The notes: generated from the sequence alone by a model not told the origin. A DNA stretch of 64,000 bases from Mesorhizobium sp. SOD10 (GCA_000824805.1 CCNA01000003.1:1-64000), one strand, 5' to 3'; counted from the first letter of the stretch, positions 8,837-17,596 are shown. Numbers and translations: made by a program.

Positions 8837-9348
8837 CCGCCAGGGCGCTGCTTGCAGCCGTCTTCTGGCCATCGCTGTTCTTTTTCTGGTTCCTCGGCCC
8901 GTTCGTCTTTCTGCTGCTGTCGAAGACCTCGAGCGAGGTCTGTCCGCGGCTGGAAACCCGCGCCGCGTTCCTTGCGGCGGCCAACGGCACGCTGCCGATG
9001 CTCATCGTGCAGACACTGATCTACGCGGTTCCGATCGTTTGCCTGGTGCTCTGGAACAGGCTTTCTCCGGAGGCGGCGCGGGCGTCGCTCATCGCGACCT
9101 GCATCAAGCTCTTCACCGTCGCGGTGGTGGTCGGGGCGGTTTGGGACTATGGCTCGTCCTTGACGTGCGACGGCTACGGTCAGGCCTTCTTCTCAAACGC
9201 ATGGCGGATGACGAGCTATCTTCCCGTTATCAGCCTGGTGATCAACATCCCTCTTTACGTGCTGGTTTTCAGCCTCGGCCGCGCCTATTCGACGCGCGAT
9301 GACATCACCGAAGACGGCGTGGTTCATCCCAGCCAGGAGAACCCCTAG
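8800..9348 (+). CDS. Small membrane protein of unknown function
   Basis: Up to 182 aa with about four hydrophobic segments: near 14-38 (ALLAAVFWPSLFFFWFLG region), 63-82, 93-115 and 134-158, ending in a polar tail. I recognise no family. The start is uncertain: ATG 8800 and ATG 8821 (seven codons later) both lie in a perfect hairpin and neither has a ribosome site. The gene sits between purL and bolA. Confidence 0.55.
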   Translation: MSHKSFLMRHDLTARALLAAVFWPSLFFFWFLGPFVFLLLSKTSSEVCPRLETRAAFLAAANGTLPMLIVQTLIYAVPIVCLVLWNRLSPEAARASLIATCIKLFTVAVVVGAVWDYGSSLTCDGYGQAFFSNAWRMTSYLPVISLVINIPLYVLVFSLGRAYSTRDDITEDGVVHPSQENP

Positions 9349-9448
9349 GCTTCATCACCCGACGGAACGGCTTCAATCCGGGCCGGAAAGGCTTTAGGCT
9401 CACGCCGAGTCACATACACAGCCTGCGCGCTTGGAACAGGATTTTGCC

Positions 9449-9682
9449 ATGGCAATGGATGCCCACGACATTGAAAAACTCATCAAGGAAGGCATTCCGG
9501 ACGCCAAGGTGACGATCCGCGATCTGGCCGGCGATGGCGACCATTATGCGGCGGAAGTAGTGGCCGAGAGTTTTCGCGGCAAAAGCCGTGTCCAACAGCA
9601 CCAGATGGTCTATGACGCGCTGAAGGGCAAGATGGGCGGCGTGTTGCACGCGCTGGCACTACAGACCAGCGTCCCGGACTGA
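9449..9682 (+). CDS. bolA: BolA family protein
   Basis: A 77 aa BolA-fold protein beginning MAMDAHDIEKLIKEGIPDAK, with the HYAAEVVAESFRGKSRVQQH core and the YDALKGKMGGVLHALAL C-terminal helix. BolA proteins pair with CGFS monothiol glutaredoxins through a shared [2Fe-2S] cluster and act in iron sensing and Fe-S trafficking. Its expected partner, grxD, is at 12283. In many alphaproteobacteria purL, bolA and grxD are close together; here two opposite-strand metal genes separate them. Confidence 0.88.
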   Translation: MAMDAHDIEKLIKEGIPDAKVTIRDLAGDGDHYAAEVVAESFRGKSRVQQHQMVYDALKGKMGGVLHALALQTSVPD

Positions 9683-9701
9683 GCCTTGACACAGCCGCGG
9701 T

Positions 9702-10901
9702 TCAAATCTTGACCAGCATCGCCGTCAGATACATGAAGCCGACGCCGGCTGCCAGCCCGGCCATTGCGGGCGGTGCAAGCAAGGCGCGCGAGCCATCGGT
9801 GCGCTGGCGAAGCTGCAGCGAAACCATTTCGACGATCACTTGCAGGATCGCCCCGGCGCCTACCGCCAGCGCCAGCGCCGACCATTGCGGCGCATAGGCG
9901 AGGCTGCCGATCCATAGACCGACGACGGCGGGCCCGCCCGCAAGCAACGTCAGTGCGACGAAAGCGCTGAGCGGCGGTCGCTGCTTCAAGATCGGCGCGG
10001 CGATGCCGATGCCTTCGGTGATGTTGTGCAAGGTAAAGCCGAGAACCAGGAAAGTGCCGAGGCCGGCCGCACCCGAGGCGAAGGCTGCGCCGATCGCGAG
10101 CCCCTCCCCGAGATTGTGCAGGCCGATGCCGAGGGCAATAAAGGTGGAGAGCGCCAGACCGGTCGGGGTTCCGCCGCGCCGGCCCGCCGCCAGGAGCAGG
10201 AGGAAGCTGGCGGTTGCTGCGAGCATGATCAGGGTCGGCCCCTGGAACAGGGCGGCTGCTTTGCCGGCCAGTTCGAACGCGTCCTCGAGCGTGTCGACGA
10301 AAAGGAAGGCGAGAAGACCGACGGTCATCGACAGGAGGAAATCCTTGCCGCCGCGCCCGATTCCGCGAAGCGCCGGATAGAACATCAGGCCGATCGCCAC
10401 GGGCAGGATGCCGACGAAGGCGCCGAGCACCGCCTTCCCGGCGAAGCTCGGCGAATCGCCCGTCGGCGTCGGTACTGCGACGGCGATCTCATGGCCGAAC
10501 GTCGTCCCGGTGCTGGTCACGACGTTGACCGCGTGCGCCTCTCCCAGCACCCAAGGGTATGGCAGCGCGATCCACGCCGTAGCGCCGCGCGCGATCGGCC
10601 CCGGCGGATCTTGCGTGAATTGCCAGTAGGCGTCGTCGACCTGGACCTGCGCGATCGTCATCGGTTCCGACCCGCCGGCCCGCACGAGGATTCGAATGCC
10701 GTCATTGCCAAGTATCGTCCGCTCGAAGGTGAGGTTCTCGACCGGCGGCGCGCCGTTGCGAAAGCCTGACAGCGGGTCGGAAGAAACCATCCATGCGACC
10801 GCGAGCCCCAGCACGGCGAGCGGCAGTACGATCCAGAGCAGAGAGGCCCAGCGCGGCCGGCCGGCCTGTGTATCCCGCGAGGTCTGGCCGACATCGGTCA
10901 A
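9702..10901 (-). CDS. ZIP family metal transporter with N-terminal extracytoplasmic domain
   Basis: The 399 aa protein has an N-terminal membrane anchor (about 20-40), a soluble domain of roughly 100 residues (55-150) that is not part of ordinary ZIPs, then about eight membrane segments. The two ZIP metal-binding helices show HNLGEG (262-267) and HNITEG (292-297), the latter mirroring the classical second motif. I place the start at TTG 10901: it overlaps the TGA of the upstream oxidase (TTGA) and has GGAG 8 bases upstream. The frame is open much further but only through the oxidase gene. It likely imports Zn, Fe, Mn or another divalent metal. Confidence 0.8.
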   Translation of the reverse strand: MTDVGQTSRDTQAGRPRWASLLWIVLPLAVLGLAVAWMVSSDPLSGFRNGAPPVENLTFERTILGNDGIRILVRAGGSEPMTIAQVQVDDAYWQFTQDPPGPIARGATAWIALPYPWVLGEAHAVNVVTSTGTTFGHEIAVAVPTPTGDSPSFAGKAVLGAFVGILPVAIGLMFYPALRGIGRGGKDFLLSMTVGLLAFLFVDTLEDAFELAGKAAALFQGPTLIMLAATASFLLLLAAGRRGGTPTGLALSTFIALGIGLHNLGEGLAIGAAFASGAAGLGTFLVLGFTLHNITEGIGIAAPILKQRPPLSAFVALTLLAGGPAVVGLWIGSLAYAPQWSALALAVGAGAILQVIVEMVSLQLRQRTDGSRALLAPPAMAGLAAGVGFMYLTAMLVKI

Positions 10902-12019
10902 GACACGGTCTCCACGACGTCGAACATGCCCGACCAGCCGAGTTCGGTGAATTCGGACTGGTGCGGATGGAACATGTAGAGCCCGGGTTCGTGCTCCTTG
11001 AAATGGAATTCCAGGATACCGCGCTCGGCCTGGCATTGGGTGATCAGGTCGACGGTCTTCAGTGTCGGGGTAAGGGTAGTGCCCTGATTGTAGTAGTCGA
11101 AGAAATTGGCATGCAAATGGAAGGAGTTGATTGGGTCGAACTCGACCAGGTTGACGAGATAGATCCGGACAGGCTTGTGCCTCAGCACCCGTATCGGCTT
11201 CTTCGCGTAGGCATGGGCGACGGTGTTGATGGCATAGACTTCGTTCTCGTTGTCGAAATTGGTGTCGAAGGCGTTCATCACCATCACGAATTCCTGCCAG
11301 CCGGCATTCTCGGGCGTGCCGAGCAGGCGCGAGCGGGCGACCGCCTCGTGCTCCGGATGCCGGGCGGGGTCGGGGTCGACCACGAAGGCGCCGTACATAC
11401 CCTTCTGGATGTGCCGCTTCAGCGGGAGTGCGTGGCAATGATAGAGATGGCAGCCGAACGGCCTGGCGTCGAACTCGTAGACGAACTCCTCGCCTGGCCC
11501 GATCAGGCCGGCGCCGGGAACGCCGTCCATCCGTGCTGCATGAATGCCGTGGAAATGCATGGAATGCGGATGCGAGCCGTTGTTGCGGAAGACGATTTTC
11601 AAGCGATCGCCTTCGGTCGCCCGCAGCGACGGCCCCGGCACGCGGCCATTATAGGTCCACGCCGGGAACAGGATGCCGGGCGCGATCTCGATCTCCTTGT
11701 CCTCGGCCGTGACCTCGAACGTGCGGAGCGTTCGCCCATCCGGCAGCATCGACACCGTTCCGGTCTCCCAATCGCCGAGCAGCTTCGCGGGATCGAAACC
11801 GTTGCGGCTGTCGTCGACCTCGCCGACCGTGATCATCGCCCCATGCGCGGACAGGTGCGCCGGCTGCGGTTCGGCCGCCGCCGATGTTCCGTGACCCTCG
11901 TGGCCACCCTGCCCGCGCGCCGCGCTCGCCACCACCGCAGTGCCGCCTGCCGCCAAGCCGCCGGCCAGAAGCAGCCTTCGATCGAGCTTGTGTTCCAGCA
12001 AGGATTTCGCTTCGCGCAT
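10898..12019 (-). CDS. Two-domain multicopper oxidase, Tat-type signal
   Basis: A 373 aa exported enzyme. The signal region KLDRRLLLAGGLAAGG (11-26) has a twin arginine and a hydrophobic core, followed by a His-rich linker. Copper ligands are visible as HFHG (155-158), HCH (194-196) with His203 and Met208, HLH (301-303) and HPH (351-353). A mononuclear blue-copper set thus sits in the first domain, with trinuclear ligands from both, resembling type C two-domain oxidases. ATG 12019 has GGAGG upstream. It is coupled to the ZIP gene, suggesting it oxidises the metal or controls the redox state of the ion that is imported. Laccase-like activity cannot be excluded. Confidence 0.85.
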   Translation of the reverse strand: MREAKSLLEHKLDRRLLLAGGLAAGGTAVVASAARGQGGHEGHGTSAAAEPQPAHLSAHGAMITVGEVDDSRNGFDPAKLLGDWETGTVSMLPDGRTLRTFEVTAEDKEIEIAPGILFPAWTYNGRVPGPSLRATEGDRLKIVFRNNGSHPHSMHFHGIHAARMDGVPGAGLIGPGEEFVYEFDARPFGCHLYHCHALPLKRHIQKGMYGAFVVDPDPARHPEHEAVARSRLLGTPENAGWQEFVMVMNAFDTNFDNENEVYAINTVAHAYAKKPIRVLRHKPVRIYLVNLVEFDPINSFHLHANFFDYYNQGTTLTPTLKTVDLITQCQAERGILEFHFKEHEPGLYMFHPHQSEFTELGWSGMFDVVETVS

Positions 12020-12282
12020 GTCCGCTTCCTCCACGCGCCAGGAAGAATAGCGCATGCTTCAAGATTTAGCTATAGCTATATTTTGGCGAATGCGCATCCG
12101 GAAACCGCGGGAGTCACTGGGAGGGATTTGTCGGGCCTGCCGGCCCGAATTGGCCCAATGGCGGACCAAAGCTTTGCGCCATTCAAGTAGCGTCGCGGCT
12201 AACGTCTTGTTTCAGCCACCCTGTGGGTTTATTTGAAGGACATGCTTCGAGCCTGACTCCCACAGGCGTGAAAGGATTGTCC

Positions 12283-12618
12283 ATGACCGGCATCAGCGAC
12301 TACATCGACAATGAAGTGAAGAGCAACGACGTCGTGCTCTTCATGAAGGGCACGCCCGGCTTCCCGCAATGCGGGTTCTCCGGCCAGGTGGTGCAGATCC
12401 TCGACTACATCGGGGCCGACTACAAAGGCGTCAACGTGCTCGACTCGGCCGAACTGCGGCAGGGCATCAAGGACTATTCGAACTGGCCGACCATCCCGCA
12501 GCTCTATGTGAAGGGCGAATTCGTCGGCGGTTGCGACATCGTGCGCGAGATGTTCCAGGCCGGCGAGTTGCAGGATTTCCTGATCGAAAAGGGCGTGGGC
12601 GTCAAAGGCGCCGCCTGA
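12283..12618 (+). CDS. grxD: Monothiol glutaredoxin GrxD (Grx4 type)
   Basis: The 111 aa product has the class II active site CGFS at 30-33 within [11 protein letters not shown], then [19 protein letters not shown], which carries the cis-proline and the glutathione-binding GG-C-D. Such proteins bind a glutathione-ligated [2Fe-2S] cluster, pass it to carrier proteins and form complexes with BolA. ATG 12283 follows AAAGGA; the frame is open 20 codons upstream with no family similarity. It is the probable partner of bolA at 9449. Confidence 0.95.
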   Translation: MTGISDYIDNEVKSNDVVLFMKGTPGFPQCGFSGQVVQILDYIGADYKGVNVLDSAELRQGIKDYSNWPTIPQLYVKGEFVGGCDIVREMFQAGELQDFLIEKGVGVKGAA

Positions 12619-12735
12619 TTCATTTTCTTGCTCGCCGGCGCGGAGACTGACCCTTCCGGCCGGCAAGCATAGCCCGGGGCTGCCCCCACCTCGGCAATTC
12701 ATGAACCCCGAACATCGGGGATGAGACGAACCAGT

Positions 12736-12753
12736 GCGCCGGCCAGCCGGCGC
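12736..12753 (+). terminator. GC-rich hairpin between grxD and the exporter gene
   Basis: GCGCCGGC/GCCGGCGC is a perfect 8 bp palindrome around CA, followed by TTGTTCGTTT. It could end the grxD transcript, although the T run is poor. It also lies between two possible GTG starts of the exporter gene (12734, 12782). A second dyad, CCCCGA/TCGGGG, occurs at about 12706-12720. Confidence 0.4.
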
Positions 12754-12781
12754 TTGTTCGTTTGAAAGATCGGACTTTGCC

Positions 12782-14050
12782 GTGGACAAGCAGGTAGAAG
12801 CGTCGCAACGGGCAAGCAGCTTGCCCATTCCGCGCTGGGAATTCATCGCGCTCTGCGCGGCGCTCATGGCGCTCAACTCCTTGGCCATCGACATCATGCT
12901 GCCGGCACTGCAGCAGATCGGCGCCTCGCTTGGCGTCGAGAGCGAGAACCACCGCCAATATGTCATCACCGCCTATATGCTCGGCTTCGGCGGCGGACAG
13001 CTTTTGTTCGGACCCATTTCGGATCGCTTCGGGCGCCGCGCGCCCCTGGTCTTTGGCCTAGTCGTCTATGTCGTGGCCGCGGCCGCCGCCGCCATAGCGC
13101 CCAGTTTCGCCCTGTTGCTGACCTGGCGCCTCATCCAGGGCATCGGCGCGGCCGCAACCCGCGTCATCGCCGTCTCGATCGTGCGCGACACGTTCGAAGG
13201 CCGGCGTATGGCCGAGGTGATGTCGCTGATCTTCATGGTGTTCATGGCCATCCCCGTCATCGCGCCCGGCATCGGCCAGTTCGTCATGCTGTTCGCCAGC
13301 TGGCACTGGATTTTCGTGACCATGGCTATCGGCGCGCTGATCGTTTCGACCTGGGCTTTGCTGCGCCTGCCTGAGACGCTGCATCCCGAATATCGCCGCC
13401 AGCTCACGGCAGGATCCGTGCTCGGCGGCTTCCGCATCGTGCTCACCAATCGGCTCACGCTTTGCTACGCCTTTGCCAGCACGTTCATCTTCGCGGCAAT
13501 GTTCGGCTTCATCAGTTCGGCGCAGCAGATCTACATCGACATCTTTCACGTCGGCGAATTGTTCCCGCTGATCTTTGCCGGCGTCGCCGGCGTGCTTGCC
13601 TTCTCCAACTATCTCAATTCACGATTGGTCGGACAGATCGGCATGCGCCGCCTGTCGCAAGGCGCGCTGCTTATCTTCCTGTGCATCAGCCTTGCGTGGC
13701 TGGTGGTCTCGCTGGAGATGCAGATGCCGCTCTGGCTCTTCATCACCTTCTTTGCCGGCGCGATGCTGCCATTCGGCGGACTCGGCGCGAATTTCAACGC
13801 CTTGGCCATGGAGCCGCTCGGCGAACTCGCCGGCACGGCAGCATCCATTCTTGGTTTCATGCAGACTTTTCTCGGTGCTCTGATCGGCGCGGCGATCGGC
13901 CAGGCCTATAACGGTACGGTGACGCCTCTGGCCGCTGGCTTCTGCAGCGTTTCGGTCGCGGCTTTGCTGATGATCCTGATCGCCGAGCGGGGCAGGATGT
14001 TCCAGCCCCACAATCCCCCCGTTTCGGGGCACGTCACCGATCTGCATTAG
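12782..14050 (+). CDS. MFS transporter, Bcr/CflA drug-resistance subfamily
   Basis: A 422 aa membrane protein with 12 predicted membrane segments. The first carries SLAIDIMLPALQQIG, the Bcr/CflA hallmark; the A-like loop motif GPISDRFGRRAP follows segment 2, and LIQGIGAAATRVIAVSIVRD is the antiporter-type segment. These exporters use the proton gradient to expel drugs or metabolites. Start GTG 12782 (VDKQVEAS) leaves a normal N-terminus; GTG 12734 is an alternative inside a hairpin. Confidence 0.85.
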   Translation: MDKQVEASQRASSLPIPRWEFIALCAALMALNSLAIDIMLPALQQIGASLGVESENHRQYVITAYMLGFGGGQLLFGPISDRFGRRAPLVFGLVVYVVAAAAAAIAPSFALLLTWRLIQGIGAAATRVIAVSIVRDTFEGRRMAEVMSLIFMVFMAIPVIAPGIGQFVMLFASWHWIFVTMAIGALIVSTWALLRLPETLHPEYRRQLTAGSVLGGFRIVLTNRLTLCYAFASTFIFAAMFGFISSAQQIYIDIFHVGELFPLIFAGVAGVLAFSNYLNSRLVGQIGMRRLSQGALLIFLCISLAWLVVSLEMQMPLWLFITFFAGAMLPFGGLGANFNALAMEPLGELAGTAASILGFMQTFLGALIGAAIGQAYNGTVTPLAAGFCSVSVAALLMILIAERGRMFQPHNPPVSGHVTDLH

Positions 14051-14052
14051 AC

Positions 14053-14083
14053 CATTTCACCGTTTCACGGAAACGGTGAAATG
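14053..14083. terminator. Long perfect hairpin after the exporter gene
   Basis: CATTTCACCGTTTC (14053-14066) pairs perfectly over 14 bp with 14070-14083 around an ACG loop, 3 bp after the stop codon. There is no T run, so it may stabilise the mRNA end or be an interspersed palindrome. Confidence 0.6.
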
Positions 14084-14097
14084 CTCCTATCTCCTCG

Positions 14098-14150
14098 TTT
14101 TTACGCAATTCCGGACGGAAAACCGCTGACACTTTTCCTGGATTGCTCTA
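14098..14150. repeat. Interspersed palindromic repeat, family A, copy 2 (inverted)
   Basis: TTTTACGCAATTCCGGACGG through TTTTCCTGGATTGCTCT is the reverse complement of the repeats at 985, 19807 and 31158. Confidence 0.7.
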
Positions 14151-14190
14151 ATTGCTCTCTGGCCGGCAGATCGCCGGCCGGGCGCAGATT

Positions 14191-15018
14191 CTACTCGGCC
14201 CAGAGCTCGCGGCGCAACTCGTCCCAGCTCTGCTTGTCGGGCGCGACCAGAAGGCCGCCGTCGACATGCGAGGGCAGGTAGGCGCTGCCGTCGACGCGCG
14301 CGACATAGCCGCCGGCTTCCTGATGAATCAGCGCGCCGGCCAGATGATCCCAGGGCATCAGCTTGTTGTAGAGCACGAAATGGGCGTGGCCGCTGGCTAG
14401 AAGCCGATATTCATGGGCCGCGCAGCGATAGGCGAATTGCGACAGCGTCTTGGTCTGGTTGCGGGCAAGCCGCGAGCGTTCAGGCTCCTGGAGAAACTGC
14501 CAGGAAACGGCGCCGGTCATCTGCGACATCGGCACCGGCGCCGCGACTTGTACCTTCTCCAGCGCGCCATGGGCGTGGCGGATATGGCTGCCGGTGCCCT
14601 TGGCGCCGATCAGCCAGTCCTTGCCGACCGGGTCATAAATGATACCGGCGACCGTCTCGCCGTTGACGACGACGCCGGCCATGACGCCGAACAGCGGCAC
14701 GCCGGACGCGAAGTTGAAAGTGCCGTCGACCGGATCGATGACGAAGGCAAGCGCGGCATCGCCAAGGCCCGACAGCAGCGCCGGATTGTCGGAGCAGGCC
14801 TCCTCGCCGACCACCATGGCGTCGGGATAGCGCTCGAGCAGCCGGGCAGTGATCAGCCGTTCGGCATTGACATCCGCCTCGGTGACGAGGTCTGCGGCGG
14901 ACGTCTTCTGGCGGACGTCGCCCTCGCCCAGCCGGCGGAAGCGCGGCATGATTTCAACCCTGGCTGCATCGGCAAGAAGGTCGGCCAGCCAGTCGATCGA
15001 ACGGTCGTCAAATGTCAT
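14191..15018 (-). CDS. Inositol monophosphatase family protein
   Basis: A 275 aa metal-dependent phosphatase of the IMPase/CysQ/FBPase fold. The metal site is formed by VVGEEA (about 70-75), [12 protein letters not shown] (about 94-105) and [15 protein letters not shown] near 220. Substrates in the family include inositol-1-phosphate, histidinol phosphate, PAP and fructose-1,6-bisphosphate; the sequence alone does not say which applies. The gene overlaps the 3' end of ttcA by 11 bp and is probably co-transcribed with it. Confidence 0.85.
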   Translation of the reverse strand: MTFDDRSIDWLADLLADAARVEIMPRFRRLGEGDVRQKTSAADLVTEADVNAERLITARLLERYPDAMVVGEEACSDNPALLSGLGDAALAFVIDPVDGTFNFASGVPLFGVMAGVVVNGETVAGIIYDPVGKDWLIGAKGTGSHIRHAHGALEKVQVAAPVPMSQMTGAVSWQFLQEPERSRLARNQTKTLSQFAYRCAAHEYRLLASGHAHFVLYNKLMPWDHLAGALIHQEAGGYVARVDGSAYLPSHVDGGLLVAPDKQSWDELRRELWAE

Positions 15019-15898
15019 CGGAAATGTCTTGCCCTATGTTCGTGGCGAGCCCCGCGAAGTCGAACAGCTTCCTGTCCAACAGATGCGAAGGCCTTACATT
15101 GGTCATGGCGCGGATCATCGTGTCCTTGCGGCCCGGCATGCGCTTCTCGATGTCGTCGAGCATCGCCTTCATGGCATTGCGCTGTAGCCCTTCCTGGCTG
15201 CCGCAGAGGTCGCATGGGATGATCGGGAATTTCATCGCATTGGCGAACTTCTCGAGGTCGGCCTCGGCACTATAGGCAAGTGGCCGCAGCACCATGACGT
15301 CGCCTTCGTCATTGAGGAGCTTGGGCGGCATGGCGGCGAGACGTCCGCCATGGAACAGGTTCATGAAGAAGGTTTCGAGGATGTCCTCGCGGTGATGGCC
15401 AAGCACCAGCGCCGAACACCCCTCCTCGCGCGCGATCCGGTAGAGATGGCCGCGCCTGAGCCGCGAGCAGAGCGAGCAATAGGTGCTGCCCTCCGGAAGC
15501 TTGTCGGTCACCACCGAGTAGGTGTCCTGGTATTCGATGCGGTGCGCGATCCCGTTGGCGTTGAGATAATCGGGCAGGATGTGCTTTGGAAAATTCGGCT
15601 GGCCCTGGTCGAGATTGCAGGCGAGCAGTTCCACGGGGAGCAGCCCGCGCCATTTGAGGTCGAGCAGGATGGCGAGCAGGCCGTAGGAATCCTTGCCGCC
15701 CGAGAGCGCCACCAGCCAGCGTTCGCCCGGCTTCACCATGGCGAAATTCTCGATCGCCTGGCGGGTGAGCCTTAAGAGCCGCTTGCGCAGCTTGTTGAAT
15801 TCGACCGAGGACGGCACGTCGCGGAACAGCGGGTGGAAACCGCCATCAATCTCGTCGCCGATCGGCTCGAGGGATTTCACGTCTGGCAGCATGTTCAT
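15008..15898 (-). CDS. ttcA: tRNA 2-thiocytidine(32) synthetase TtcA
   Basis: The 296 aa protein carries the PP-loop SGGKDS (66-71) that activates tRNA C32 by adenylation, CSLC at 141-144 and a further Cys pair in [10 protein letters not shown], the residues that hold the Fe-S cluster in this family. The PP-loop enzyme inserts sulfur at cytidine 32. ATG 15898 (MNM) or 15892 are both possible starts. It follows rpsD on the same strand but is separated from it by a terminator. Confidence 0.9.
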   Translation of the reverse strand: MNMLPDVKSLEPIGDEIDGGFHPLFRDVPSSVEFNKLRKRLLRLTRQAIENFAMVKPGERWLVALSGGKDSYGLLAILLDLKWRGLLPVELLACNLDQGQPNFPKHILPDYLNANGIAHRIEYQDTYSVVTDKLPEGSTYCSLCSRLRRGHLYRIAREEGCSALVLGHHREDILETFFMNLFHGGRLAAMPPKLLNDEGDVMVLRPLAYSAEADLEKFANAMKFPIIPCDLCGSQEGLQRNAMKAMLDDIEKRMPGRKDTMIRAMTNVRPSHLLDRKLFDFAGLATNIGQDISDDI

Positions 15899-15950
15899 GG
15901 CGCCGGCCTCATGGTTCGGTTGGCGCTCGGCTTAGCGGACCTGACCGCCA

Positions 15951-15979
15951 AAGAAAAGGCCGCCCCGAGAGGCGGCCTT
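15951..15979 (-). terminator. Rho-independent terminator of rpsD
   Basis: AAGGCCGCC (15956-15964) and GGCGGCCTT (15971-15979) form a perfect 9 bp stem with a 6 nt loop. On the minus strand it is followed by TTCTTT, giving TTTTCTTT with the stem end. It is 25 bp beyond the rpsD stop. Confidence 0.9.
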
Positions 15980-16004
15980 GGATGCTGCGGCTGGTTGGTC
16001 CCGA

Positions 16005-16622
16005 TCAGCGCGAGTAGAATTCGACGACCAGGTTCGGTTCCATCTGCACGGCGAACGGAACGTCCGACAGACCCGGAACGCGAGCGAAGGTCGCGGTCAT
16101 CTTGTTGTGGTCGGCTTCGATATAGTCCGGCACGTCGCGCTCGGCGAGAGCGACCGATTCCAGCACCATGACGAGCTGCTTCGACTTCTCGCGCACCTCG
16201 ATGACGTCGCCCGGCTTGCAGCGATACGAACCGATGTTGGTGCGCTTGCCGTTGACGTTGACATGGCCGTGGTTGACGAACTGACGGGCGGCGAAGATGG
16301 TCGGCACGAACTTGGCGCGATAGACGATCGCGTCGAGGCGCGACTCAAGAAGGCCGATCAGGTTCTCGGAGGTGTCGCCCTTGCGGCGGTTGGCCTCTTC
16401 ATAGACTTTGCGGAACTGCTTTTCCGAAACGTCGCCATAGTGACCCTTCAGCTTCTGCTTGGCGCGCAGCTGCAGGCCGAAGTCGGAAAGCTTGCCCTTG
16501 CGGCGCTGGCCGTGCTGGCCGGGGCCATATTCACGCTTGTTGACCGGGGACTTCGGGCGGCCCCAGATGTTTTCGCCGAGACGGCGGTCGATCTTGTATT
16601 TCGCGGATTCGCGCTTGCTCAT
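16005..16622 (-). CDS. rpsD: 30S ribosomal protein S4
   Basis: A 205 aa primary 16S rRNA binding protein that nucleates small-subunit assembly. It begins [21 protein letters not shown] and contains the S4 RNA-binding domain with [16 protein letters not shown] (about 102-117). Length is exactly that of alphaproteobacterial S4. ATG 16622 has AAAGGGAA upstream; the frame runs 45 codons further up through its leader without conserved sequence. It is monocistronic, with its own promoter and terminator. Confidence 0.97.
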   Translation of the reverse strand: MSKRESAKYKIDRRLGENIWGRPKSPVNKREYGPGQHGQRRKGKLSDFGLQLRAKQKLKGHYGDVSEKQFRKVYEEANRRKGDTSENLIGLLESRLDAIVYRAKFVPTIFAARQFVNHGHVNVNGKRTNIGSYRCKPGDVIEVREKSKQLVMVLESVALAERDVPDYIEADHNKMTATFARVPGLSDVPFAVQMEPNLVVEFYSR

Positions 16623-16756
16623 CGCATTCCCTTTCAAAACAATATACCTGGAACCCCATGGCTCCGGGCGAAGGAAACGCGCCCTCCTCTGGCCTCCGTT
16701 TTCGAGACCTGACAGGGTTTCCACGCAAAGCGACGGAAAACCCACGGGACACGTCA

Positions 16757-16786
16757 AAAGAAACCACCGGGCGTCGCCACCCGGTG
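16757..16786 (-). terminator. Terminator-like hairpin in the rpsD leader
   Basis: CACCGGG and CCCGGTG (16765-16771 with 16780-16786) form a 7 bp stem with an 8 nt loop; on the minus strand GTTTCTTTT follows. It lies only a few bases after the predicted rpsD transcription start and about 140 bp before the start codon, so it resembles an attenuator. Confidence 0.5.
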
Positions 16787-16795
16787 TTGGTGGGC

Positions 16796-16824
16796 CTGTT
16801 AAACACAGATTTAACCGCTGTCAA
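16796..16824 (-). promoter_or_regulatory. Sigma70-type promoter of rpsD
   Basis: On the minus strand a perfect TTGACA (16824-16819) is followed after 17 bp by TAACAG (16801-16796). No other minus-strand gene is nearby, so it should drive rpsD with a leader of roughly 165 nt. The rest of the 16623-16991 gap, toward the plus-strand gene at 16992, shows nothing further that I recognise. Confidence 0.65.
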
Positions 16825-16991
16825 GCTTGTGGCTGGCGGCGCCGACGCCAACCCGATATCATCCCTGCGTTGCATGCGGCGCCGGGTGTGGCGCAAAGTT
16901 GCACACCGGCGGTATCGGGGCGGATGCGGCGTCTTCGGACACAAACGCCCTGCATTGATGGAGGGACTGGAGCAGAGGAGTCCGAATTCCC

Positions 16992-17195
16992 ATGAAGAAA
17001 TTCTTCCTTACCCTGACCGGAGCCGCCGTATTGGCCGGGTCGATGGCGGTCATGACACCTGAGCCGGCCATGGCCAGGCATTGGCATGGCCACAAACAGG
17101 TGTGCCGCGTCGTGGTGAAGAAAAAAGTGGTGTGGCGCCACGGGCACCGCCATGTCGTCCGCTACAAGACGCGGCACTGTTGGTGGCGCCGCTAG
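16992..17195 (+). CDS. Small secreted basic, His/Arg/Trp-rich protein
   Basis: A 67 aa protein with a clear signal peptide (MKKFFLTLTGAAVLAGSMAVM, cleavage likely after AMA near residue 28). The mature part is very basic and rich in His and Trp, with two Cys (HKQVCRVVVKKK and KTRHCWWRR) that could pair. Short secreted proteins of this type are common in rhizobia without known function. A strong terminator follows 28 bp later, supporting a real gene. Confidence 0.65.
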   Translation: MKKFFLTLTGAAVLAGSMAVMTPEPAMARHWHGHKQVCRVVVKKKVVWRHGHRHVVRYKTRHCWWRR

Positions 17196-17222
17196 CTGAC
17201 TGCCTGGCCTTATCCAGACGAA

Positions 17223-17249
17223 GCCCGCGGACGGCACCGCGGGCTTTTT
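17223..17249 (+). terminator. Rho-independent terminator
   Basis: GCCCGCGG (17223-17230) and CCGCGGGC (17237-17244) form a perfect 8 bp stem with a 6 nt loop, followed by TTTTT. It ends the small secreted protein gene. Confidence 0.9.
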
Positions 17250-17264
17250 CATCCGATCTCGCGA

Positions 17265-17447
17265 TTATGACTTCTTGCTGGGCAGGCCCTTGCGTTTGGT
17301 CTCGGCGAATTCCTCGAGCTGCTTCTCGCTCATGGAATCGTACATCTCGCGCGACGCCCCCTTGAGCTCGCTTTTCTTGATCTCGCCGCGCTTGGCGGAA
17401 AGTGCCGCGCCGGCAGCCTTTTGCTGGGCTTGCGATGTAGCGGGCAT
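17265..17447 (-). CDS. DUF3008 small protein
   Basis: A 60 aa basic protein matching DUF3008, a short family of unknown function. The sequence begins MPATSQAQQKAAGAALSAKR and ends KRKGLPSKKS. ATG 17447 has AAAGGAGA upstream, whereas the longer frame overlaps nothing family-like. Many members look like small nucleic-acid-associated or stress-related proteins, but I see no direct evidence here. It is divergent from the RNB nuclease. Confidence 0.75.
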   Translation of the reverse strand: MPATSQAQQKAAGAALSAKRGEIKKSELKGASREMYDSMSEKQLEEFAETKRKGLPSKKS

Positions 17448-17596
17448 GGCTGTCTCCTTTGCTGCGGGAAAAACGCGGAGCCTCTGCGGCAGTTCCAACG
17501 TCAGCGACTCGGCCCCTCGGCATCGGTAAGTCGCCGGCCCGGGCGATTTTCCTTGGCAGCCTTCCCGCGTCCGGAGCGCCAGTGTAGGACGGCAGC

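Noticed and set aside
10902..11438. Extension of the ZIP frame into the oxidase gene
   Set aside because: These codons overlap conserved copper-site sequence in another frame and show no homology.
16623..16757. Longer N-terminus for ribosomal protein S4
   Set aside because: S4 normally starts [10 protein letters not shown]; the upstream codons lie in the leader and a strong ribosome site precedes 16622.
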